Positions 1-9,742 of a stretch of DNA of 64,000 nt are shown here, piece after piece. The DNA comes from Ophioderma brevispina (Eukaryota; Echinodermata; Ophiuroidea; Amphilepidida; Ophiodermatidae). The stretch is from positions 124,001-188,000 of the forward strand of contig JAMKCH010010172.1 of the NCBI GenBank assembly GCA_023653785.1, written 5' to 3'. The translations under genes and the position numbers were made by a program. Numbering within the stretch: position 1 is the stretch's first letter; the number at the start of each line of letters is the position of its first letter. The notes under the pieces are model-generated. The model ran no database searches, was not told the origin of the DNA, and saw only the letters and a program-made list of their open reading frames with translations.

Positions 1-640
1 TACACCAAAAGTAAACAAAAATGTTAATTAAAATATTTATTAATTTAATCAATCTCATTATTAAAACTCTAGCTTAGCCATACACAATCAATTTCCCCAC
101 ATTCTATGTGAAAATTAAAGGGCTGCAAAATTGTTATTCTGTTTTCATCCCAAGGATAAAATGAATTGATCTTGATAACATACTTTTGCTAATTCAAATT
201 TACATTACATTACAGTTCCAGTAAAACCTGGGACAATATCTTCATCCCAGAGTGAACTTTCAGTCTTCACCTTGACCCGGGGACTTGACCATACGTGGTT
301 TCAACTTTTAGCCTTTCAACTAGACAGTGGTTATTTATATATTTCAAGTCATTTTCATCTTCTTAGGACTCTTAGTTGTGGGAGTTATATTAGCTAAACA
401 ATGCTTTAGTCAGAAAAAGTATGTAGAGCCTACCTTTCCTCAACAAACATTTGTTATATACATGTAGAAACATAATTTATTTTTGAAACATTATATAAAT
501 ATAACAAATAGTGAATACTCGGTATATATATGTCACAAAAACTATGATCAGGCCCTTAGACTATTAAATTATTTATCTTATTTGATGTGATGTACTTTTG
601 CATCATTTGAGGAAAAACACCCTCAAATTGAATTAAAGGA
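1..640. other. AT-rich sequence, no gene recognised
   Basis: No open frame of useful length, no splice-flanked coding stretch and no clear repeat was seen. It may be intronic or upstream sequence of the ABC transporter gene that ends near 9.6 kb, but no upstream exon was found here. Confidence 0.4.
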
Positions 641-644
641 GCAT

Positions 645-1015
645 TATGCAATTTTCAAAAAGTTATGGAGTTCATTGATGAGTTATGTTTAGAGTGTTTT
701 TGTTGTTTTGGTGAGTTATGGATTGAATTCATTGATGAGTTATGTTCTTTATAAGTAATTATAAATGGAGCCCATCAATGAGTTTTAGAGTTATTTGTTA
801 GTGAGGTATGAATGGAGTTCATTGATGAGTTATGTTGTTAAAGTCATTTGGGTGAGTTATGGAGTTCATCAACCAGTTAGAATTTTTAGAGGGGTTTGGT
901 GAGTTGTGGCATTCATTGATGAGTTATGTTTAGAGATTTTTTGGTTTTGGTGAGTTGTGGAGGAGTTCACCAATGAGGAGTCGTTTTTAGGTTATCTGTT
1001 GGTGAGATATGGGGA
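645..1015. repeat. Degenerate minisatellite (GAGTTATGGAGTTCATTGAT type)
   Basis: The phrases GTGAGTTATGGAG and TTCATTGATGAGTTATG recur about six times with irregular spacing, giving a diverged tandem array with a unit of very roughly 70-90 bases. It is non-coding. The spacing irregularity suggests old indels rather than a recent expansion. Confidence 0.7.
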
Positions 1016-1059
1016 ATTAAAGTTCTTGGGGGTATGATCGCAAAAGCCGGGTGCCCGCC

Positions 1060-1345
1060 TTGACTATAAAAGGCCATTCCTCCATTATTCCAATTAAAGG
1101 GCCATTAGGCCATTTCTCAGTTACCAATTAAAAGGGCGTTCCTCCATTTGCCAAGGCCCATCCATCATTTATTTGCATTGGAAAGGGTAATGCATTTATT
1201 TAAATTAAAGTGCCTTCCTTCGTTACCAATTAAAGGGCCATTCCTTCATTTACCAATGAAAGGGCTTTCCTCAATGTACTAATTATTAAAAGGCTATTAC
1301 TCCATTTACCACTTAAAGGACCATTCCAAATTAAAGGGGCATTAT
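1060..1345. repeat. Degenerate minisatellite (CCAATTAAAGGGCCATTCC type)
   Basis: Units containing AATTAAAGGGCCATTCCTCC recur roughly every 30-60 bases. The array lies just downstream of an unrelated minisatellite, making a compound tandem-repeat block of about 700 bases. No coding potential is evident. Confidence 0.7.
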
Positions 1346-2071
1346 ATGATTTTCTGAAACTGGTTAAGATTATAATTGGATTAAAGAGGCATTATTTAAT
1401 TTTCAAAAAAATTATGACAGGAAGGTATTTTTGCACGATTTGAAGAAGAGCACCCCCGGGTTCCATGTTGACCTCAATTACTTTGTACACACACATTTTC
1501 TATTTGCCAAGCATCTTTTATGTCCACCTTGAATATCTTATTTTTTTTTTTTTTTTTTTAATTTTACTTTATTAATGTTTTAGGTGTCTCATGCATTACG
1601 TCTCCAGAGATCATTCCACTTCCACCATACAAGTGGGTCCTATGCCATCATTGATGCTATCGTTTTAAACATAGCTAATCGTTTCTACGCATTTGTTCTG
1701 ATATAGAGATGTGATTAGAAGTTTATTTCAGGGGTGCACGAACACCCTTCTACCCACTAGGACTAATAATCATAATGCATCCCATTTAAAAAAAATCTAT
1801 CATTATCATTATACATAAATGTACTCTAATTCATATTCTAGATCTAAGTGTTAGCAATTTTGCTGTGAATGGATAAACATTAGGATGTCATCCTGCTAAC
1901 CACCAATTTTTAGGCTGGTGCTTAGACCAGCACAACAACAAAGCAATTGGAAGGGCATTGGACTTGGGGAAGTATGGGGATCAATCGTTGCATAAATCTG
2001 TCACCTGTTTTAGGGAATGTCTTCCAGTTTATCTTAAAAGGGGGATGGCTCAAGACCTCAGATCCTGCTTT
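1346..2071. other. No gene recognised; contains a T19 run
   Basis: A run of 19 T lies at 1541-1559. It could be the reverse-strand poly(A) of an old retroposon, but no element body or target duplication could be delimited around it. The rest has no recognisable feature. Confidence 0.35.
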
Positions 2072-2337
2072 CAGGGCCGTAGCCAGGATTTTATTTGGGG
2101 AGGTGTGGAACCTGAAAAAGTGAACCCTTTTTTTCGAAAAAAGGGGAATAACTCCCCTCCCCAAATGGCCCTATTTTTGACTTTTGAATGTTTCATCATC
2201 AAAAAGTGGACTCTTTTCTTGTCAAACTTTTCTCCTAATTTTTGGCCCTTATCAAACAAATTCAGCAAAAAAAAAAGTGACCTTTGGCCTCTGGTGGATT
2301 TTTTTTTGGGGGGGGGTGATGCTGCATACGGGCCCTC
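2072..2337. mobile_element. Degenerate non-autonomous element, CAGGGCCGTAGCC ends
   Basis: The left end reads CAGGGCCGTAGCC and the right end GCATACGGGCCCT, an imperfect inverted pair. The interior is homopolymer-rich, with runs of A, T and G. Open frames across it are low-complexity and are not credible proteins. Similar GGCCGTAGCCAGG-ended dispersed repeats are common in marine invertebrate genomes (general knowledge). No target duplication was identified. Confidence 0.45.
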
Positions 2338-3363
2338 CTACTTTACATCATATAGCTGTTACATTGAGTCAATTTTCCATTTTTGCCCCACACCAGTGGT
2401 GGATAGTCCCAAAGTAATGGCGATGGGATGCCTGGCCTTCTTGGAGTGGATGGATTCATGGAACATTCATTAGTACTATACAGACTGAAACGGAAAAGTC
2501 AATGAACTTCTGTCATGGCATGGTGATAAACATGATGATATCATAGACGCTGTTATATTTTGGACAAGTTGTGAAATCAAGAGCTCATTTGCATATTTTC
2601 AATACGTTGTGATAATCCACAGTTGTGGGCCATACTCTTGTTTGTTTTTCCAGACAAAGACTCTGCTAGTGGCTTTTAACCGCGTGCTCAGCATATTTCT
2701 TTTCCAAAGGTATTCTGCGATTTGGTACCCATGAGGTTAATTCGAATATTTGGATTTTGCTGCTAATTACCTACTGGAAATGATAGGGTAATTAATGCAT
2801 GGTTTGCTTAGGTAGAAGGGTGTATCTCATCTCACATTAAATTTTCCCTAACAGTTTACAACCTGTTCACGATGGTTTTTGTTGTCTACTGTTAACACAT
2901 AAGTGGCTAAAAGTTGTTTTCCCTTACAGGATACCCGTACAACAATAATATTTTACAAATCTTCCATAAGAATAATTATTGACCACATCGAGAGGTTTTA
3001 GAAACCAAATTTTTAACCAGAAAAAGACTTCACAAACCATCTATTCTACCATGCGCTATTTAAAAAGTGCTTAAGTATATAACTTGTTATGCGATACGTC
3101 CGTCACGTTTTATGCGTCAATACATGCCATAGGAAATACACATTATAAAGCATCATGTGTGAAGGTGTATCGACGCTACTGTTGCCGTCCTATCGCATAG
3201 CACATGTACATATCCCATATGCACTAGCGCAAATTTCAAATATCTCATGTTCCAGATAAAATTCATTGTTATGGTTTAGTATATATTCCGTTTTTTTCCA
3301 TGAAAACCCTCGATATTTTTTAATAATTGTTTTATATCACTGATTCTTGTAACAGGGTTCTCG
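2338..3363. other. No gene recognised
   Basis: Two acceptor-like sites (near 2669 and 2930) precede short open stretches, but neither translation resembles the transporter downstream or any family I know. No repeat structure was seen. Confidence 0.3.
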
Positions 3364-3670
3364 TGAAGGACAGAGGAGATTCCTTGAAGATACAAATTTC
3401 TCATTTGCAACTTGATTCGGTGGTAGAACACCTTCCGAGAATGTTTTGAAGGTATATTGGGTCAAGACAAGAACAAGAAACAAAAAAAAATTATTTTTGG
3501 GTACTTGCCTGCCTTGCCATAATCATCCCCATAGGACAGCATAGCTTTTGATTTTTGCTTCGTGATACCCAGAATGCAAAATGTTAATCGTAATGATTTT
3601 ATTACATAACGATGGCAATATTAGCTTATTTGCTTCATAGGTGTGATCTAATATACAATTGGTTACATCC
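3364..3670 (+). repeat. Diverged copy of the H repeat family
   Basis: The sequence matches, with many indels, the repeats at 13133-13474 and 40999-41361. Shared landmarks are AGGAGATT near the start, ACCTNCCGAGAA, a CATAATC...CCCCATAG block, TTATTACATAA, and AGGTGTGATCTAATA. The right terminus is not recognisable, so this copy appears truncated or strongly decayed. Confidence 0.6.
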
Positions 3671-3886
3671 ATCACTTGATGACAGTCACTGCAGACTTGT
3701 GCATTATTTTCCTTACATACTGAGAGATTTTGAACCCATGGTCAAGATTCACCAATTTGAAACTATCAATATAGGTCAATGTTTCTGGTCAATAACAATT
3801 ATTCCAGTCATTTGTTGATGTTTGGTTTGGTATAGTATAATTTTTAGTCATAATTGTGATTAAAGCTAGTATTTAAAAGACCAGAC

Positions 3887-4423
3887 TTAAAGAGACCCTG
3901 GCACCATTGAAAAATAGTCACGCCTCAGATTTTTCAAAATCGAATATTTTTTGCTTGTTGTAAGCTTTATATACAAAAGCCCTCACCCCGAAATGATTAA
4001 CCAAATCAAGCTTCCTTATGGTAAACGGAACGATTTTATAATTTTCCGTCAGCAACGACTGAAAATGGCTTTAACACAAGAACAAAACGCACGCCGTATG
4101 CATGTTTCCCCACGCTATTCACACTGTTTGATCGGTCTATAACCTTTGTGTTTGTAATATCATGAGTACGAGTCCAAAATATCATGTAATCTACACATTT
4201 TTGTTGATTAAAGTATATGGAAAAATTAAAAGTTGGCCTACAATGACCTGGATGTCTTTATCCTCATATCAAAGTCCCTATCACTCATATCAATGTCCCT
4301 ATCTGTTTTGAGTATGTTTATGTTTATGTGTAAATATCTCTCTGTTCTTCAAATGGCCTAGACTAATCATTTGAGAGCAAGGAAGAAACTTTCATATTTG
4401 TGAAATGTGCCATGCTGCTTTAA
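3887..4423 (+). mobile_element. TTAA-flanked MITE, family A (copy 1)
   Basis: TTAA is present at both ends. Terminal inverted repeats read AGAGACCCTGGCAC on the left and GTGCCATGCTGCT on the right. Two further copies occur, at 62378-62913 (same orientation) and 55985-56879 (inverted and interrupted). A TTAA target is typical of piggyBac and Kolobok superfamilies (established); which one mobilised this is not determined. The interior is non-coding. Confidence 0.8.
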
Positions 4424-4757
4424 GAAATGACCTAGGTACTTCTTGTCCCACGAGCTTAGCTTTCCATCATTAATGTAAAAGCACTAATGTGTTCTGGGGT
4501 TCTGACCTTATCAAAAACGAGCCACTGTCCTTTAATTTAGGGATACTCAGTTACTTCAAGCGTTGAAAACTTGGGTAGATAGCTTGTAGTATTTAGTTAG
4601 TTTGACAGTAAGATATAAAGTGAAAAGGAAAATGTCTAGTGATTAATACTTTGAAAATGAGGCCCAAATACATTAAAGCACAGCCATTTATTGAGTACAA
4701 ATCGTGTGGCAGACTGACCTATTCAGTTGGTTAATTTGAATCATTTTTATCTTTCAG

Positions 4758-4915
4758 GTCATTAAACCAGAAGCCAGCAGCATTTTACTTCTTCTTTATT
4801 GCAAATGGTTCTTAACAACAATATGTGCTTGTGGTTTTTGTCTTTCTTTAGAGTGCTAGTGTGGGGATTATGGCAAATTGCTACACTGTGTCTTGCATTT
4901 GACATTTTAGTGATG
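4758..4915 (+). CDS. ABCG2-like transporter, membrane-domain exon (partial gene)
   Basis: ABCG half-transporters dimerise in membranes and export lipids or xenobiotics using ATP. This exon follows a CTTTCAG acceptor and ends at GATG|GTAAG. It begins SLNQKPAAFYFFFIA, matching the LxPxxxAFF segment of the ABCG2 membrane domain, and ends with SASVGIMAN and LAFDILVM, hydrophobic helix sequence. Single-base indels break the frame twice within 158 bases. The upstream ATP-binding-cassette exons are not in the window. Family assignment rests on motif order across four exons. Confidence 0.6.
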
Positions 4916-5311
4916 GTAAGTATGATACAGTTACTGAGATAAATGGGTTGGGAGGGCTTTGCTAAGATGTTACATATCACTATGAGCCCACATCTATTGA
5001 TAAGATAGGTCTCAAATTCTGATTCAAATTGTTCATTGTGGATGTTTCAGCAACCACTGTGCCTTTCTCAAACCAAAGCGATGTACTGAGCAATATGATG
5101 CTTGAGATCATTGCCTAGCAACCAATGTTGCAGATCTAGCATTTCCGATGGTTTCTTGGTCCGAGCAAACAATTCATTCAAAAAACAGTGTGAGTCTGCA
5201 CTGCCCCTAATATCTATCCTGTGTGCCCCTCTTTCTAATTTCGATGGCTTCTTTTATCGATCTCTTGTACCTGTCTTGTTCTGTGCCTAGAACCTCGGCT
5301 TCACCCGAAAC

Positions 5312-5412
5312 CAATGACATGATTTCTTCTGCCACATGGTTTTGATCTCCAACATCATAAGTCTACGATCACAGACCATGTGGCAGAAAAAGAAAAAAAT
5401 CTTTTCATTGGT
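5312..5412. repeat. Short inverted repeat (hairpin)
   Basis: CTGCCACATGGT at about 5328 is inverted as ACCATGTGGCAG at about 5377. The arms extend outward through T/A-rich sequence to CCAATGA and TCATTGG. It could be a tiny foldback element in the transporter intron. No TTAA flanks were seen. Confidence 0.55.
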
Positions 5413-5500
5413 TGAGTGAGGCAACCAGTTAGCTCCAAATGTCAAGTGATATTTGAGCTCATACAAATGATAATCTTTGTTATTCATTCCATTGGTCTCG

Positions 5501-5582
5501 GTGGATTCTTATCAACATAGAATCCCTTCCTGTATGGATTCGATGGTTACAGTACCTCAGTATATTTAGATATAGTACCAAT
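5501..5582 (+). CDS. ABCG2-like transporter, second visible exon
   Basis: The translation contains LINIESLPVWIRWLQYLSIF followed by RYSTN. It aligns with the ABCG2 segment between the fifth membrane helix and the large extracellular loop (family pattern: SGLLVNL...WLSWLQYFSIPRYG). The donor AAT|GTAAGTATG is strong. The acceptor is imperfect: a pyrimidine-rich stretch ends TCTCG where CAG would be expected, which fits a single missing base. A one-base correction is also needed near the start for frame with the preceding exon. Confidence 0.6.
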
Positions 5583-5655
5583 GTAAGTATGTGTAGACCA
5601 TTACTGTACTTGCCATAGATGTCTGAAAACATGTTAATATTAGGGAGTATTGCAT

Positions 5656-5978
5656 TTAAAGGTGGGTGACTGGATCGACAACCTCATCCCCCCAATTTAC
5701 TCCATCAAAATTGAGATTTTGGTATCAAAAGAATGTCCATATTTTTCTCATTACCCCAGTGATATTTTAGGCCCAGAAAGTATTTCCTTTTGATGTAATG
5801 AACAAATGTCCCCATATGTGTTATACCACATTTATTAACACACTGTCCTATGGGCCAATTTAGTGCACATTTTTGCTTCTACTACCCAAACGGCTGGACC
5901 GATGTTTTTGGTGTAATACTTCATGTGAGGAAGAAAAGACATGAAAAAACAGACCATGACTGGGTCACCCACCTTTAA
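5656..5978. mobile_element. TTAA-flanked MITE, family B
   Basis: TTAA at 5656-5659 and 5975-5978 bounds inverted ends AGGTGGGTGACTGG and CTGGGTCACCCACCT. It lies in the transporter intron. The terminal AGGTG is shared with families C, D and F in this window, although the interiors differ. No coding capacity. Confidence 0.8.
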
Positions 5979-6559
5979 ATATACATAGTTCTTCGTGCAA
6001 TAATTACACATTGACAACTGTTAATTACATCGAAACAAAAAATCATCAGATTCATTTCAATATTGCAATTGAGTAGTTTAGGTGACTATCTTTAATTTTA
6101 GTTGCATTAGTACACACAAAAATGAATATTTCAAAATGTGTAGAACTACCTTTAATCTAATGTTCTTGTACTTATTAAGCACTTGTAGTGAAGCTCAGAT
6201 AAATAATACCTACAGAAATCAGAAGCAAAGCTGTTCTCCATTGTTAACACTGGATCAGAAGCAAAACTGTGATCCATTGGTAACAGCTTGAGTGTATTGA
6301 ACCAGGTCTGTTTCGGCTTGCAATGACTTCGCTGCACGATGGCGTCTTAAGTTTTCTTTGGGCTGGGTATCCTGCAAATCACACCATTTTACCCAATTTT
6401 GTGCTTTCAATGCATGACCTAAGAAGAATATATTTGTTCTTAAGACCAGTTCACATTACCACTTTATGGGTTTGGCTGTGCCATCAATAGCGTAATTTTT
6501 CATAAGACATAAGCCAAAATCAGAATATGTCCCCAGTTAAAAAAATATTGAGTTTAGAT

Positions 6560-6675
6560 TTAAAAGTTGCAGTAAACCCTATAGAGAAGAATTAGTCTTG
6601 CAGAGAAGAAGAGGATTGCACTGACTTCCATCTGTAAAAAGTATGATTGTCAATAGGGTTTCCTGCAACTCTTAA
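6560..6675. mobile_element. Very short TTAA-flanked MITE (~110 bp)
   Basis: TTAA bounds inverted ends of about 20 bases: AAGTTGCAGTAAACCCTAT on the left and ATAGGGTTTCCTGCAACTC on the right. The remaining interior is only ~75 bases. It lies in an intron of the ABCG2-like gene. Confidence 0.75.
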
Positions 6676-6949
6676 ATCCTGGGGTGGGTTGTCAAGTGAA
6701 GTGGGTCTAACTTCAACAATACTCAGTCGATCGCCACAAATGAGGTGTCAAAATATGCATAAATAAACACTTCTTCCCATTATATTCCATAATGTATAAT
6801 ACGACGTATCGTTTGAACTTGACAAATTTCAGGGATTATTGGGAGTGACTTTTTGGATGTGTTTACTTCAGTATATTATAGTTTGGTTATATTGTCATTG
6901 TTAAAAGCAAAACAACAAAAATAATAAAGTCTTTACTTCTTCATTTCAG

Positions 6950-7017
6950 GCACTGGCAGTCAATGAACTTGTAGGCATGAAATTCTGTACCACATTCAAT
7001 AACACCCAAATTAATTG
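6950..7017 (+). CDS. ABCG2-like transporter, third visible exon
   Basis: This is a clean 68-base exon between TTCATTTCAG and GTGAGT, open throughout. It encodes ALAVNELVGMKFCTTFNNTQ followed by IN plus two bases of a split codon. The pattern NE-x-x-G-x-x-FC, followed by Asn-rich sequence, is that of the ABCG2 extracellular loop. The split codon TG joins the C that starts the next exon at 9423, restoring a cysteine, so the phases agree. Confidence 0.7.
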
Positions 7018-7404
7018 GTGAGTGCAGTTGACCTGAATCTTATAGTGTGAATTTCCTGAGCGAAACCCAGATTTGGGTGAAGTCAGTATTCGTACACATC
7101 ATCAGTGCAAAAATAATTGTATTTGCAAAGTTATTGCTCTATTGAAGTAACCTGAAATAATTTCATTCAAGTGGGTTCATTTGTGCAATACATGTCCTTT
7201 GTATGCTATAGTCTCCGTATAATTGTTTGAACTAAGCGTACGCAGTACCGACTTGTGCGACCTGTACACAGGCATATCCTGTGTCTATTTTAATCGTTGT
7301 GTTTACGTGCAGTACACGGCAGTTCGACCTTCACGCACACGTGCAGCAGATTTTTCGAATTCGTTCAAACAATTATTACTCTGACTATAGCTCCCACATG
7401 GTCT

Positions 7405-7980
7405 TGGTGGTGAGATTCTTGAAATAGTTAATAACATGAAGTTGCTTGGTCTGGTCATTCAAAATAATTTAGGTTGGGATATACAGGTGAAAAACATGAT
7501 ATCTAAGGCTAGCAAACGGCTGTTTCTGCTATATTCACTCAGAGGGTTTGGAGCTCCTGTTGAGGAAATGCTGACCATATATCAGATCTATATCCGCCCT
7601 TTGCTCAAATACGCATGCGCTGTTTGGTATTCAAGTCAAACAAAACAACAGTCTTTCCAATTGGAAAGAATATAAAAACGCTTGTGCAGGATCATCCTTG
7701 GTAAGAATATCAACATTATGAAGATGCTCTCACGTTCTTGAATCTCACTAGCCTTTCCCGGTGAAGGGAGGATTTGGTTCTGAAATTTGGTCAGCAGGTC
7801 CTCCATTATGACAGACATCATCACATGCTTTAGGTAGAAAAGGTAAATTATTTCAACCTCAGGAAAAACACAAAGTTTGAACTTCCAAAAATGCGCACCA
7901 ATCGTTACAAGAACTCCACTTCCCATTTGTCATTCAAAAACTAAATACCTGTGGGTAACTCAACTTTTATAATTATTTTG
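7405..7980 (+). mobile_element. 3' fragment of a CR1/L2-like LINE
   Basis: An open stretch encodes MKLLGLVIQNNLGWDIQVKN, then KASKRLFLLYSLRGFG and YIRPLLKYACAVW. This is the thumb-side end of a CR1/L2-type reverse transcriptase. Frameshifted continuation to ~7970 encodes the usual basic C-terminal tail. The element is severely 5'-truncated and sits in the transporter intron, directly abutting the MITE at 7985. Confidence 0.75.
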
Positions 7981-7984
7981 TGCT

Positions 7985-8342
7985 TTAAAGGTGCAACGAG
8001 AGATTTCAAGTCATCCATATTTCCTGTGATATGTAGTGATTTCATATAGAATAGACACTCAATAGATCCCGTACCTTTTGTTTCGCAACAGAAATAACTT
8101 AAAATGAAAACAGAATGTGATTTGTATATGCTTGTATTTCAATAGAAAACATAGGCTGTATTCGTATTTGCTCCTATACGAAATTAGAAATTTCACAATT
8201 TTTGTACCAAAGAAGCAGTTCTCAGCTTAATCCTTTCGCATGGGGGTATATTTGGTAGAAAGCCTTTACAACCAGTTCAAAAAATCAGAGTTTCATATTT
8301 TTTAGGAACTCTATTATTTGAAATCTCTTGTTGCACCTTTAA
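7985..8342. mobile_element. TTAA-flanked MITE, family C
   Basis: TTAA at both ends bounds inverted repeats AGGTGCAACGAGAGATTTCA and AAATCTCTTGTTGCACCT. The same ends and related terminal sequence occur on the ~1.7-kb element at 9743-11459, so this looks like a deletion derivative or sibling of it. It lies in an intron. Confidence 0.85.
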
Positions 8343-9422
8343 TGTGTTTTTATCATGTTTGCTCTTTCCTTTGAATATTATTTATTTTAAATGTTGTATA
8401 TGTATATTCTAAATGTGTTTCTTATTGTATTTTAATTTTTAAATGTTGTATATTTTGAACTTTAAAAAAATATATATCTATATTATATGTATATTTGTAT
8501 TTTAATATTGTAAAGCTAACGTTTTTCAGCATATGCTGCCTATTAGTTGTTTTTCATATACCTGCAATAATACATAATCCCCATTGAAGAGCCACAGCAA
8601 ACAGCAATTATGAATCTGTCAACTGTGATCTTTAACGTAGGATACTTTGGAGTATGAGGTCAAAGGTCCGCCAAGGGTTTCATGCTGAGTTCTGTCACGA
8701 CACTGGATAGATAGCACCCAAAATACTCATCTTGATCACTAATCCTGAAGGAAGGTCTTATGATGTTCAGGGTTTTTGGCTCAAAGGCCATCACGTCATT
8801 TGAAGTCATCGGTCGAAAATATTGAATGCTTTTCTGCAGAATTAATGAGGCCTTCTCTCTCTTGTCAGCTCACATGAATTGTGAAGTATATTAGATCATC
8901 TGGGGGTCAAAGGACACCCAAAGGTCAACTTTTTCATGTTATCCCAGCTGTTTGAAAGTCTCAGTATTTATTATGACAACACTAGAATAAACTAAAAAAA
9001 TATCAACCACGACCACATTTGACAACTAATTTAGAATATTTGTACCACTGACTTCATCCTGTGTAAATTTCACGAAATTTCATTGCGGGCAAATGTGATT
9101 TTTCTTTAAAATTTAGTTTAAACCAGTCTCCTCTATTGAGAATTGGCATATAGAGGGCTCTGTAAACATACTAATCATGACTTTTGTAGGCCTATTTGCA
9201 GAACCCACAATGGATTTTTCTGATTTTGGCAGAGTTCATAGCTCTTGCATGTTCCTACTATAATAGTTGTCAAACTTGTGTCGCCACTGCTTAGACTTGC
9301 TCTAAAATTAAGACCATTTTGCATGGCATCAACAGCTGTGAATTATGTTGATGTCCCCTTCTAATGGCAGATGACCATGTTCCATAAATAACACTATTTT
9401 TGGTTGTTTAATTTCCAAACAG
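8343..9422. other. Intron sequence of the ABCG2-like gene
   Basis: Between the MITE and the last exon. There is AT-rich sequence at 8343-8520 and scattered AAAGGTC/GGTCAA motifs at 8660-8940. No exon or bounded repeat was recognised, except that 9055-9270 resembles the sequence around 13070-13630. Confidence 0.4.
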
Positions 9423-9577
9423 CATTCCTGGAGAAGCTTACCTAGAAGAACAAGGTATTGGCATGAACCATGGGTCTGTGTCAGAATAACATTGGGGGGG
9501 GTGGTACCATTTTCCCATGAATTGGTTTCATGTTCTTGGCATATGTGCAACTCAGACGCATTCCAAAGTACAAGTGA
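9423..9577 (+). CDS. ABCG2-like transporter, terminal exon with stop codon
   Basis: After the acceptor TTTCCAAACAG the frame encodes IPGEAYLEEQGIGMNH, matching the C-x-GEEYL-x-x-QGI motif of the ABCG2 loop. In the next frame it continues GLCQNNIGGGG and MFLAYVQLRRIPKYK, then TGA at 9575-9577. This matches the WGLWxNH...LAYxxL end of ABCG2, with its short basic tail. The frame change needs about two bases, both at short homopolymers (CC and GGG), and an in-frame stop lies before the last helix. This placement argues for sequence error, or a recently dead gene. Confidence 0.65.
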
Positions 9578-9685
9578 AGCAGCTGATCAAATGGATGAAC
9601 AATTAAGTTGAAAGAAAGCTGTATCCAAAGTACAAGTGATGCAGCGGAAATTGGATGGACAATGTTAAGTTGATGAAAGCTGTGT
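9560..9685 (+). repeat. ~62-bp tandem duplication over the transporter stop codon
   Basis: The sequence from TTCCAAAGTACAAGTGAAGC to AAGAAAGCTG is followed at once by a diverged copy starting ATCCAAAGTACAAGTGATGC and ending GATGAAAGCTG. The unit contains the last codons and the stop of the ABCG2-like frame, so the second copy lies in the presumptive 3' UTR. Confidence 0.75.
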
Positions 9686-9742
9686 TAAGTTATTTACTGC
9701 TGTAAAATATCTTGTTAAGATCAACTCTTAACTTCCCAATGA

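Noticed and set aside
1958..2473. 171-codon open frame
   Set aside because: It runs through a homopolymer-rich dispersed repeat and overlaps equally long frames on the other strand; composition (Phe/Lys/Gly runs) is not protein-like.
4762..4980. 72-codon frame on the - strand
   Set aside because: It is the antisense shadow of the ABCG2-like exon at 4758-4915.
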